The notes below the pieces were generated by a model, which was not told the DNA's origin, did no database searches, and saw only the letters and a program-made list of their open reading frames with translations. A stretch of 64,000 nt of DNA from Sporothrix humicola (taxonomy: Eukaryota > Ascomycota > Sordariomycetes > Ophiostomatales > Ophiostomataceae), in NCBI GenBank assembly GCA_021396245.1, contig WNYE01000088.1, positions 116,371 through 180,370 of the forward strand, written 5' to 3'. Positions 1 through 10,133 of this stretch are shown here, in pieces. The position numbers and the translations under genes are program-made. Position 1 is the first letter of the stretch. The number at the start of each line of letters is the position of its first letter.

Positions 1-1165
1 ACTCGTCGGTGCGTGGGCCGCTGTTGTTGTAGTGCTTGCCGTTTTTACGGCGAAGGCAGAAAGTTTGCGTCTTTGGTGATTTAATCAGTACGCAAAGGAC
101 GAAGTGGTTGCGTATGAAGAAGAAAAAGAGAGGGAACGAATAAGGGAAAGAAGAGAAATAAGATTGCGACGTCCGGTCACTGCCCTTTTGTAGGACATGA
201 AAGACGTGCGGGTGCGAGGGCGGGATGTGGGAGGTGTTGACACTCTCAAGACTCACACGATTACAAGGTGAGCGGGAAGTGATGTGGACGTGATGGAGAT
301 GTCACACAAGTGAGTGGACCACCAGCAGGTTACCACAAACCCAATCAACAATAGGCAGTCACAATGTGAATTGGCCTTAATGAATGGATAGGCGAGGAGT
401 CATGGAGGAGTCGTATGGATTGGCATTGATGGGCCAAGAGAAGGACGAGGAAAGCATTGTTCTTTGCTTCTTTACAATGATATATGTTTACACGTTGCAG
501 ATATTGCTTCTATTACAACATTTTTACTACAATAAATTTCGAGCACTTTACAAAAGGCGAATAAAAATCTTGAAAATGAACTGGATTTATAAAAATTGAA
601 GAGAAGGGTGTAAATTTATTTTGAGCTTAATTCTATTGTTGTGACTTGACTGGTCATTGCTTTCCCGTCCTTCGTCGTTCTTCTTCGTGATATCTCGTGT
701 CTTGTTCCATTGTGAACATGAAAGCAATGGTAAACGCCTGCATAAAAAGGCAAGTCCCTCCCAGTTTTTTGTCAACGGCCCCGCGGTGCCATTCTCATTC
801 CTCCATCCTGCATCCCCGTTTTTGTAAAAGTCATAGAAACTCCTGTTGTCGGCCATGTCTTCGTAACAAAATCGTGAGAAAATAAGAAAACGCCCCATAC
901 ATGAACGCAAAATGAAATCAAAGGTAACAGAGAAAGCAATGCAGCAAAATGCAAGAGACCCAGACCGTGTACATAAAAAGACGCAGAAGAAAGAGAAAGA
1001 AAAGAAAAGAAATCAGAATGCCGTCCCGTAAATCATCGCAAGAAATGAAACAATAAACTCGCAAAAAGTGGAAGTGAAGTAAAACACAGAAATGGCAAAG
1101 ACTCGAAACCAGCAAGCTTGCAGTACCACCAGAAGGGAAACATGGTAAAAAGGGAAGGAGCGAGA
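1..1165. other. Intergenic, no gene seen
   Basis: Open frames here are short (at most about 107 codons), overlap on both strands and show no recognisable motif. The stretch from about 920 to 1160 is rich in AAAG/GAAA on the plus strand and probably contains the 3' untranslated region of the minus-strand gene that ends at 1166. Confidence 0.6.
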
Positions 1166-2967
1166 TCAGATGTGGTGCTGGTGAAGCACAAATGGGAAGG
1201 GCGAAAAGTCCGATAGTATGCTACGACGAGCAAATGCGGCCTCAAAATCGGCAAGGAGCTGGCTGTACGGCTCCGGCTGCACGGATACCACGTCCCGCAT
1301 GTAGCGCATGAGCTCGGCCAGGTCAAAACAGTCCTTTTCGAGGCGCTGGTGGCTCATGAACCGGAACTTGAGTGCGCACAAAAAGTGGTAGAAGCCAATG
1401 TCGACGGGCGGCTGCCAGGCCTGGGCGATGGCCGTCTCGATCGTGTGGATAATGTCGTGGATAATGCGGCGGCGGGCAATGTTGGAGGTGTCTAAAATGT
1501 TAGTGGACGAAATGCAAAAGGACATTTGACATTTTGGGGATGTGTGTTGTACTCACTCAGATGCGGGTAGAGCATGGGCCAGAGGTAGGGCGAGTTTACT
1601 CTCAGCGACAACATGCAGGCCACCACCTCTGCACCGGTAACGTTGAGTGTCAAAAAGTCTCTGAAAACGAAGAACAGGTCTTGGCAGCAAGGAAATGTCG
1701 TGACGTGAAGACCAAACAAGACGTCCTCTAGGGACTGAATTTCTGCATAGATGAGTGCATTCTGGATGCCGTTGGCAATGTGAGGACCGGCCCCTTCGAA
1801 CTGGCTGAGAAGCTCCACGAGATTGGAGAGCTCCTGCATGGACAAGTAGTCGGCTTGTCCGCTGGGATAGTGGATCTGGTCGAGTAGCCACCGAAGACCA
1901 TACTTGGCGATGTGAATATTTGACGTGGTGTAGAGATAAACGGGCTCCTTGGGAATAGTGAAGCCATTGATTTTGACCTGGTCCCATCCGATCAGGTGCT
2001 GTGACATGGCACGGTCACAAACGACCACGTCGATGGTTCCCTGACAGCGATCGGGATGGCAATAGGGACCGCTGTTGAAAGCAGTGTCGTGAACAACACG
2101 GACGGGAGTGTCTGCGCAGCGGTAATGGCCGCCAGACTGGGGTGCAGTGCAGACGTGAGTGGCGCCGCCATTTTCGTCGGGTCTGTGATGCGCATGTTAG
2201 CAATAATCATGACAATCAAAGAATGGATAGGGACATACTGGGCTGGCTCCGGCTCAGCTGCTTGGTGTATTTCGGGTTGATCCACGAAGGGATCCGAGTC
2301 CTGCTCTTCAATCGTCACCTGCACATTGTGTGTCTGGAAGAGGTGTGCCTTTCTCACGGCATGTTCTTTGAAAGGGTCACGGTCCACCAGTGGATGGTAC
2401 CAAGAATCGGTGTTGGCCGTCTCAAAGACATCGTCGCTGATGTTGTCAAGATCGCCGAAATCTCTGTCGGAGAGAGTAGAGAAGGTGGTCGCAGTGGGAG
2501 AGGACATGTTGCTGCTGGTAGGTGAAGAACCACTCTTGGTCGGGGAAGCAGTGGTGGGTGTAGACGGGCAGTGTACCGGAGCTTTTTCACGCCCGAGAGC
2601 TTGAATTTTCTCAATCTTCTTCTGGGCTTGGCGGAAGAGTGAGCCAAGCTCCGTGCGCGTTTCTTCCAAATCGGCCCTGTTGGTAAAGATGCCAATACGC
2701 TTTGGCTTGATGGGTGGAGGAGTCGGCTCGTGGTCAGTGATGTCGGGCGTGCGAACTTGTCTTGCGCGAGCTGAGAGAGAGTTCACAATTAGATATGATG
2801 TCTGTGATAAGTATTGTGATAAACAGCCTGGGGTACTCACTGTCCTCATAGACTGGAGTGTTTTTCTTCTCAACCGTCGAGGGCATCCAATTTGGCGTGG
2901 TGGACATGTTGATGGATGCGCTTGAGGGTGAAGACGAACTGACGCTGTTTTCTTCTTGACCCAACAT
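1166..2967 (-). CDS. Uncharacterised fungal protein, 536 aa, four exons
   Basis: I do not recognise a family. Proposed exons, reading on the minus strand, are 2967-2841, 2770-2239, 2182-1557 and 1491-1166. The introns (70, 56 and 65 nt) start GTGAGT, GTATGT and GTGAGT and end CAG, CAG and TAG, and the second has a GCTAAC branch site. The joined frame is open for 1611 nt. The N-terminal half (about residues 1-250) is Ser/Thr/Pro-rich and looks disordered. The C-terminal half looks folded, with Trp, aromatic and Leu-rich helices, including WDQVKINGFTIPKEPVYLY and a YGLRWLLDQI segment. No signal peptide or membrane segment is evident. The ATG at 2967 was chosen because it is the first one in frame after a pyrimidine-rich leader. 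The exon structure is well supported; the function is unknown. Confidence 0.7.
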
Positions 2968-4298
2968 TGTGACAGAAATTGACAGAAATAAACCGAACTG
3001 GAAAACAAAACGGAACCCGAAAATGAAACAACTATTGCAGGAAATGGACAGAAAAAAAAAGAAGATTCGAACTGGTGATGGATGAGGAGAAAAGGTCAGG
3101 GATATAAAAAAGCAAGAACAAGACACCGACAGTTAAGAGAAAAGAAGAAAAGAAAAGAAAGAAACCCAGACAAAAGAAAAGAAAAGCTCAATGTAGCAAG
3201 AAAAAAAAGGACTCAATGAGCCAGTGAGCAAGTCCCCGACAGAGGACTTGAAAGGTTGTCAGAGTGACAAAGTGAGAGGATGTTGAGACGAAAGTGAGAA
3301 ACCCGAAAAGACGAACAACACCACCGAAACGTAGATGGCTGCAAAATAGGACACAATCCCCGAACAACACGAAAGCACAGAAACGGAATAAAACCCCGAG
3401 ATGACGACACACCGAGAACAATAGATGAAATGCGAACTCTAAAGGTCTTGTGTAGTGAGATCCCGAAAAGAAGCGCGTCTTGTAGAAGCCGGAATGAACT
3501 CAACCCGAGAGAAAACGGAAACACTTTGTTGTCGAACAGAAGAAAACCCAGAACAAGGAAACGCCTGAAACAAAAGGAAAACAGAAGAGAAGAAAGAACA
3601 AACGAAAGCAGATCAGGTAGAATGAGGCACAAAAATGCGTAAACGTGTTTTTGAGGGGTATGTCTGCGATAAAGGCTGGCTGTGGATAGTGGCGTATCTG
3701 ATTGAGCTGCTCACATCATTGATGGTCCTGACGAGGCAGATGGCGGGCAATATGGCGAGGAAGGTTGATCAATGGCAGAAGAATAGGATGAAGAAAAAAG
3801 AAGAGGAAGAGAAAACATGAATTGACAATTCGGAGGGAAAGACGCGAGAAAAGGGGAGACGCGAACATGATTTTGGTCTGGATACTGGTTTGAGAAGGTG
3901 CGACTGGGTGGTTGCCGTTTTGGGATGTAAATGATATGGGCACGCTTGGTCGCTCTTTCCTTGTCCAGCTTTCCACCGACACCCAACGCGAAAATCTGCT
4001 TACCGAAACGCATAGCGCGTCATACGCCGAATTGGCACTGAAATAACCTTAAAGAATGACATCTCATTTTACTTGGATTTGTAGAACACATGAGACTTCA
4101 CCTTATACCTTTAAGCTGTCGTTAAGAAGGCATCACGTGATTGTAAACACCAATGGTGGCCGAAGGAACAGCTTGAAAATTGCACATCGTAAGCTTGTGA
4201 TCCTTTGTCCCTTCCTTCCCAGTTTCAACTCAAAACGCAAAAGGGGCAGCGAATTCTGTGCCAATTGACTCTCACAGCCGCCAGACAGCTCTCATACA
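2968..4298. other. Intergenic region between two diverging genes
   Basis: This is the shared upstream region of the minus-strand gene at 1166-2967 and the plus-strand gene at 4299. On the plus strand 3000-3630 is purine-rich (AAAGAAAAG-type runs), as expected for a pyrimidine-rich promoter or leader of the minus-strand gene. Open frames are short and overlapping, without recognisable motifs. Confidence 0.55.
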
Positions 4299-5033
4299 AT
4301 GCCATTACCACGGTTTCCCGGCCTCGGCCGGCTTTTCACGACGCCAATGCCGGGCGCCACAAAGGCAAAGCCTGCAGGCCCGCGCTTCGTCTCGGCGCCT
4401 TGGCGCCCGACCACCTTCACACGCAACACCCAGCTCCGGCCACGACGCAACTACAGCACGGAGAAGCAGCTTCCCCCAACCGGAGGCAAGGCATCCCCGG
4501 AGAGCCGCCTCGACCGCATCCTGTCGCGCCTCCCCAAGCGGATGCAAAAGTACACGCGCCGGCTCAAGGACGCGCCCGTGTCGCACGTCGTTGCGTTTCT
4601 GATCCTGCACGAGCTGACGGCCATTGTGCCGCTGATCGGCCTGTTTGGGCTGTTCCACTGGGCCGGCGCTGGTGCGGGCGGCGGGACGGGCGTCATGAGC
4701 CGGGTCATGCACTACATGATGGACCACTACGGCAAGTACGTGGTGGACGGTGTGCGGCGGTTTGAAAAGTACTTCCGGCGCAAAGGGTGGTTTGGGTTTG
4801 GCAAGGGCGAGTCGGCAGACGGCGAGGAGGTGGCGGACGGCGAGACCACGACCGACTACGTCATGAAGAAGTGGGCGAGCGCCGAGAGCAAGTACCGGAT
4901 TGTGGTGGAGATTGGCCTGGCGTACAGTGTCACGAAAGTGCTGCTGCCGCTGCGGCTCGCGTTGAGTCTGTGGGCGACGCCATGGTTTGCAGGTGTGTTG
5001 GCCAGGATGAGGGCACTGCGGAAGCGTGCGTAG
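4299..5033 (+). CDS. Mitochondrial DUF1279 (FAM210/Nat2-like) membrane protein
   Basis: A single-exon protein of 244 aa. Residues 1-55 are rich in Arg, Pro and Thr and nearly free of acidic residues (R..RRNYSTEK), which fits a mitochondrial presequence. The DUF1279 region follows: a basic helix, then HVVAFLILHELTAIVPL leading into a hydrophobic segment at about residues 108-122, a linker, YVMKKWASAESKYRIVVEIG, and a second hydrophobic segment (AYSVTKVLLPLRLALSLW). In this family the domain lies in the mitochondrial inner membrane. The budding-yeast relative Nat2 is annotated as an N-acetyltransferase on thin evidence, and animal FAM210 proteins act in mitochondrial translation, so no enzymatic role is claimed. 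It ends 211 bp before the convergent nucleoside diphosphate kinase gene. Length is normal for fungal members. Confidence 0.8.
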   Translation: MPLPRFPGLGRLFTTPMPGATKAKPAGPRFVSAPWRPTTFTRNTQLRPRRNYSTEKQLPPTGGKASPESRLDRILSRLPKRMQKYTRRLKDAPVSHVVAFLILHELTAIVPLIGLFGLFHWAGAGAGGGTGVMSRVMHYMMDHYGKYVVDGVRRFEKYFRRKGWFGFGKGESADGEEVADGETTTDYVMKKWASAESKYRIVVEIGLAYSVTKVLLPLRLALSLWATPWFAGVLARMRALRKRA

Positions 5034-5244
5034 AGGTGCGATTGGGGAACGAGGAGTTTATATATATCACACATGTACATAGCATATCACGAGCGAACAT
5101 GGTTTTGTGCCTAAACGGCCACTTTTTATTTGCTGTCCTAACAGCCTTCTATTTTTGGGTTTTAATCTTCTTGTAATTGAGCTCTTCGGGAAATGTAGGT
5201 TACAGACTAATGGCTGTAGCCCTCATATACCACAGAGGACACAT

Positions 5245-6201
5245 TTACTCGTAGATCCAGTCGTGCTGGGACGACTTGTAGGAGATGACATCGCCCTCCT
5301 TGAACCACAGGGCAATCTCCTTCTTGGCGTTCTCGACGCTGTCGGAGCCGTGGCAGACGTTGCGGCCAGTGACAATGGCAAAGTCGCCGCGGATGGTGCC
5401 GGGCTGCGAGGCCAGGGGGTTGGTGGCGCCCAGCAGGACACGGCCGGTCTTGACGGCGTCGAGGCCCTCCCAGACCATGGCGACAATGGGGCCGCTCAGC
5501 ATGTCTAAGGCGTGGGGTTAGTTTATGGCCAGTGTTACTTGTTGACAACTGGGCAGCGTCCACTTACAAGAGATCAGGCTGGGGAAGAAGGGCTTGTCCT
5601 TCAGGTCAGCGTCTGTAAGGAGGTGTTAGTATATATCCGCAATGTCGTAATTTGACGACCTTCGTCTGGTTTGTCGAGCTCGGTCTCGTTCCGTCTCGTT
5701 AAAGGGGCTGGTACGCACAGTGAGCCTCGAGGTGCTCCTTGGAGGGGGAGACCAGCTTGATAGCGGCCAGCTTGTAGCTGTGAGAGGGTCAGTTAGTATG
5801 TGTCTGTCTCAAGGAGGGGCATTGCGTCCAAGGGAAAAGTGTAAACATACCCACGCTGCTCGAAGCGCTGGATGATGGGACCGACCAGGCCGCGCTGAAG
5901 AGAATGTGTTAGGTATACTGTCGACAGTGTGTAAAGCGGGTTATGACCATGTTGTCGAAAGGTCGTGACGAACCTGGACGCCATCGGGCTTGATAGCAAT
6001 GAAGCTGCGAGTTGTTAGCAAGTCTGAACTGGCAGTGCCTGCTCCTGTTTGGAGCCCAATTGGGAGGGGAGTGCAAGATGTTCGAGGTCCAAAAAGTTTG
6101 TTTGTCAAGCCGGCTAGGCCAGCAGAGAAGCAAACAGAAAGGAAATCAAAAGATCAATTGCAAGGACGGGAAGGGATCACTCACGTCTGCTCAGTAGCCA
6201 T
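5245..6201 (-). CDS. ndk1: Nucleoside diphosphate kinase
   Basis: Transfers the terminal phosphate between nucleoside triphosphates and diphosphates through a phosphohistidine. Six exons on the minus strand, 6201-6185, 6004-5974, 5894-5851, 5777-5719, 5612-5568 and 5504-5245, join without frame error into 151 aa, the normal length for the family. Visible signatures are [16 protein letters not shown] at the N-terminus, the Kpn-loop region, GATNP, and the active site [10 protein letters not shown] with catalytic His117. The protein ends in the canonical WIYE. Introns are 59-180 nt with normal boundaries, except that the second has the weaker donor GTTCGT. The very short first coding exon (17 nt) is typical of fungal NDK genes. 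The ATG at 6201 gives the standard cytosolic protein. An in-frame upstream ATG at 6531 is treated as a separate finding. Confidence 0.95.
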
Positions 6202-6966
6202 TGTGTTGGATTGGGGTGGTTGGAAACGAGTGGGTGTTTCTGATTGTGATTTGGGAGTGGGTTGGAGATGCAAAAGAGAAGAAGCAGAACTTTGCTCGGC
6301 GGCGGTAGAAATACCAGAAATTCCAGAAATACTAGCAGAAGTAGTCGTGAAAAGAGCCTGCTGGTAGTGGTGGTGCTGGTAGACGAGGGCGACCAAAAGG
6401 GCAACAATGGCCAGCAGCGAAAACGACAGTGGTGGGGTTAAAATTTGCGGTGTCCGATGGTGGGGCAGTCTTTCAAGTTCGCGCTGTCGCTGCTTTTCTG
6501 CGCGTTGCTGGCTGTCGTCGGCCGTGGCCATAGCGGGGCTACTGATTGGCTTTTGGTGTGTTTTTCGAGGCAAAGAAAAGGACGGTTCTTCTGGTGCAGG
6601 AACGGGACCACCACGGCGCTTGTGGATTCTAGTCGTCGTCGTCCAGTATCGACAGATGATTTGGGCGCTAAAGCAGCCGGCTGAATCACGTGGATAATAG
6701 ATTAGTAGATTATGTCGAACACGGAGTTGAATAGCGAAGCTATCCAACGAGATCATGAAAATTCCATCAAAAGTAATTGTTGATTGTCTCCCAAAGCTTG
6801 TGGCTTCTAAAATGCCGCAGGCATTTTACAAGCAGGATTGGCTGCCACCCAAACGTCACGTGGGACGTAACAGTTTCTGCGTGTTGCTGGGCAGCCGGTT
6901 GACCAGGAGATCGAGATTACAGAAGGGCGGCAGCCGGCTGAGGGCCAGCAGTTCCCGACATATATC
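6202..6966. other. Upstream region of ndk1 containing an in-frame open extension
   Basis: On the minus strand the frame of the ndk1 start codon stays open upstream to 6756. An in-frame ATG at 6531 would add 110 residues, containing a basic helix and one hydrophobic segment (LSFSLLAIVALLVALVY). No other gene was recognised. Most of this region is probably promoter and 5' leader. Confidence 0.45.
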
Positions 6967-7930
6967 TTACAATGGCCGCAGCACAGACGCCATCACCACC
7001 AGCACATTGGCACAGTAGGCCTCGCTGCTGTCCGGGTACCGATCGATGCGAGGACGATGGCTGGGCATAGCGTTGCTGTCGTGGACGAAAGACGGCAACG
7101 CATATGACAGGGCCTCGGCAGACAAATCGTCCAGGGTCGATTTTCCGTGGCCAATGTACGGATCAACGACGCGGCCTCCCAGGGCAGTGTTTTGGGCCGC
7201 TTGAGATGCAACAAGGCCAAGTCCACCCACATGAAATTGGGCAGCGCAACCGACCGGACCACCTCCCGCAGGTCGCTCTGCACCTGCAAGTTTCTGTGCG
7301 CGGCCATGTCCATCGACCTGGTCAGCGTGCGCACAATATTGAGGGCGCGATGGCGCACAAACGCGGCAAAACCGTATTTGTCGAGGCATGTGGTCAGATC
7401 CACGGTCTTGAGCGTCTTCATGGCGGGCGCAAGCGACGTGAGACGGGCGCTGAGGCGCGGCCAGAGCCAACCGTCCACCGACACGACCCAACTCACGTGC
7501 GCGGACAGCTCGGTCATCACGATGATCACGCGCAGGAGCCGATCGGGAACTCGGCGTCGGGGCCCCGCGTGTCTTCGTAAATGCCGTCCAGAATAAAGAA
7601 GGTCCGCTCAAGCTCAGCGTCCCGGACAAAGCGATGCAGAAGCATCGACATGGCTGTAAAGTCACCCGTGGCACGAAAATCATGGCGTGCAATGCGTGCC
7701 CCGCCCGTGTACTTGTCCGTCTGCATCTCCCTAACGTGCTTGACGAGGTGCGGCTGGGCGACGATCAGGCCGTGAATCAGGCCCTTGATCGCGTCCAAGG
7801 CCGCATCGACTACCCCTCCTCTTGCCAGGTGTGCGTCGTTTTCATGCCGGTGCAAGTCCCACGCGTCGTGGAAGAAGCAGGCAACGTGGCGGACTGGCAA
7901 GGACGGGTCGCTGGATTTCTCGAGGTGCAC
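6967..7930 (-). pseudogene. NACHT-type (NLR) receptor relic
   Basis: Three reading frames on the minus strand, read in order, follow the course of fungal NACHT proteins downstream of the P-loop. From 7930 the frame gives VACFFHDAW, a helix with LDAIKGLIHGLIVAQPHLVKHV, and LERTFFILDGIY, which sits where the Walker B strand (LIVDALDEC) should be. Near 7526 the frame shifts to one giving LSAHVSWVVSVDGWLWPRL (sensor region) and LPNFMWVDLALLHLKR. A second shift near 7150 leads to DSSEAYCANVLVVMASVLRPL, which matches the start of the winged-helix segment, and a stop at 6967. No P-loop and no ligand-sensing repeats are present. With two frameshifts and truncation at both ends this is a dead fragment. 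Family identity rests on remembered motif order. Confidence 0.6.
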
Positions 7931-8265
7931 AAAAGAATAAAAAAGACGCGATAAAATAGGAATCCAATCGCCACCTGGTGGCCAACTCTAAGAAATCGCG
8001 CGCTAGAATTCGCGATACCATTGTCACAGATATGATCCACTAGATGGACATGAAGTTGTTGACATCCACCTTGCGTAAGTCTGACGGTACGTGGCCTCGT
8101 CTGGCGTTTGGCAAGGTGAAGAAGATAGGAGAGATGGAGATGGCGAGAAAAAACTCATTTGATTATGACACATTGCATGACTAACACAGTGTCTGGCTAA
8201 CACCGCATAATAATGTTTCTATACTGAACCATGTAAGTCGTAAGTAGTATCGGCTTCAACTTCTC

Positions 8266-8684
8266 ATGATTGCTTGGTTGCACGTTATAACTGACTGTTG
8301 GGGCGCAACGTGTCTGCCATTAGCTGATGAGATTGCCTTTGATCTCTCCCGTTTCAGTGAGGATGCATTCCAATTGTCTGAGTTTTTCAACTCGCTCATC
8401 TACCCCGATGGCCGGGAGGCTGAAAAGATGCTCAAATTTGAGCGCACGTTCAAATATGTCCAGTTCCCACCCCTCGATATGCTGCCAGAGCATCGTGAGA
8501 CAAAGCCAGCACACCCTTGGTGGGAAACGAAAATGAAGTGTTTCGGGCCGTGAACTGGCTGGAGAAGAAAGAGGGTGTCAAAAAGATCATGAAGCTGGTG
8601 GTGCCCGACCGGCTGGTGAACCAAAAGACGAGGGCCGCGACTACAGCATCGTCGCCGGAAGAGAGCGTGCAAAGTCTCTCCTAA
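8266..8684 (+). pseudogene. Relic resembling the region ahead of fungal intracellular subtilisins
   Basis: A plus-strand frame from about 8320 reads DEIAFDLSRFSEDAFQLSEF, then LKFERTFKYVQFPPLD, and shifts near 8520 into GNENEVFRAVNWLEKKEGVKKIMKLVVPD before a stop at 8684. This order (a helix ending in FxxLF, then FKYVxFPPL, then a WLxxxGVKxIxKLxVxD segment) resembles the conserved region ahead of the S8 peptidase domain in fungal intracellular subtilisin and NLR-associated proteins. No catalytic peptidase motif is present and the piece is frameshifted, so it is a fragment. It lies on the strand opposite to the NACHT relic at 6967-7930, so the two are not one gene. The assignment is tentative. 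Confidence 0.35.
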
Positions 8685-8809
8685 AAAGCTTTTTTTGGTC
8701 AAGATGGCTGGGTTGATTTGGAAACGAGTCTTGCGGAGGGCATCGAAGACAACCTAAGTATCTATTTCGGCACACTCCTCCCACAGCTTCATGAACCCCG
8801 CAAACCTCC

Positions 8810-9638
8810 TTAGACAGAAATGCAAGCAATAACTGCCACGAGTTTTGCCGACTCCTCGTCTTTCAAAAAAGGACTATGCCCGCACTCCAACACTACCACG
8901 TTTGCCCCAGCTGCCTCAGACATCATCACTTGTCCCTCGTACGGGACAGCTGCATCTTGTTTGCAAGCAACGTATGTCCTGTGGGCCTTGATCTCGGCTG
9001 CAGCATGCGTACACTTTTGCGTGAAGCTGGCAATGCTTTGCCTCACCGTAGAAGCCAGAGCTGTATCAGCCACTTCACCCTTGATGTCGTGTTAGAGGGC
9101 GTGCCTAGCACCATCGTTGAGCGAGACAAGGCCATCCTTTGCAAGTGTTAGTTAGGCCGCAGCTTCGTCCTTAGTAAAAAGCAGAGTCTTTCAGGAGGGT
9201 ATTTACCTTGGGAGTCCACCAATTTGGGTGCGGAGCGGACTCGTCTTTCATACCAACCATATCAAAGAGGCTTGTTGCTGGTGTGGGCGGTGCGAATGCA
9301 GCTATGTACACAACTGCTCTCACGCCACCACGAAGTCCTCTGGCGCTGCGCTCTTCGGTGGTGTGGCCGACAACACTGTCCGTGCCTGGAATGCCTCCAT
9401 AGCTGTGCAATACCGCGACAAGTTCCCGCCCGGCTTCTAAGAACAGGTGAATCGTTGCTCGGATTGTCTCGATATCGTCGTTGAGTGTGTGGTCGGATGT
9501 AGACGGCGCAGGGCCTGCAGTGGGGAGGGCTGGGATAGCCACAGTGTATCCTGTCTTGCGTAAGGGCTCAACGATCTTGGTGTAGTGGTGAGGCCGATGC
9601 CATGCGCCGTGAACGAGGACAATAACAGGTTTCTCCAT
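8810..9638 (-). pseudogene. Alpha/beta hydrolase pseudogene
   Basis: The minus-strand frame from the ATG at 9638 gives the N-terminus of an esterase-like alpha/beta hydrolase: PVIVLVHGAWHRPHHY (oxyanion-hole HGAW) and the nucleophile elbow VLHSYGG. Near 9180 the frame slips by one base. In the shifted frame FTKDEAAA is followed by a TAA, LNDGARHAL by a second TAA, then HDIKGEVADTAL continues to the C-terminal part, which contains TYVACKQD and the catalytic-histidine motif GHSPF, ending at 8810. The gene therefore has one frameshift and two in-frame stops but keeps nearly its full original length of about 275 codons, so the loss looks fairly recent. Confidence 0.75.
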
Positions 9639-10133
9639 ATTTCATGAGTGATGAGCGCTTGAATTGCAGAAGCTGGAAATGATTGAAACTGATCAATTTC
9701 ATGAACTATTTATACAGACCTCAACCCAGCACGCCGTACTGCTTAAGAAACCACAAAAGACTGGCTTTTATCACACATCGTGTAAATGGCCCGTTTTGTA
9801 CTAGCTGATCCTCTACTCCCATCTTACTCCCATCTTACTCCCTTCTCACCGTGCTGGTCAACCTAATGTGGCAGCATGAAAAATACGCCTGCTACATGGA
9901 CAGCTAGAGCTAAAGCTGTGCAAGTCTTTTGAAATGGACCTCCATACGGCCCCTTCTTTTTTGGTTTCATGCTCGTCGATAGCGAGCCAACGCTCAACAG
10001 CATGGCAGACGTGCCAAATGTGATCACCATTACCATTCGCGTCGCTGGTATTTCGAGGTAAATCCACTTACGTAATGAATTCTCCTGTAGACCATAACTG
10101 CTGTCATATATTTATCCTCAATTTACTTATCTA
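9639..10133. other. Intergenic, no gene seen
   Basis: Separates the hydrolase pseudogene from the 3' end of the Zn2Cys6 regulator gene. It contains a short direct repeat (ACTCCCATCTT twice, near 9816-9840). No open frame with recognisable content was found. Confidence 0.5.

Noticed and set aside
3061..3120. TTCGAACTGG on the plus strand, suggestive of a tRNA T-loop
   Set aside because: No pairing T-stem, acceptor stem or A box could be found around it.
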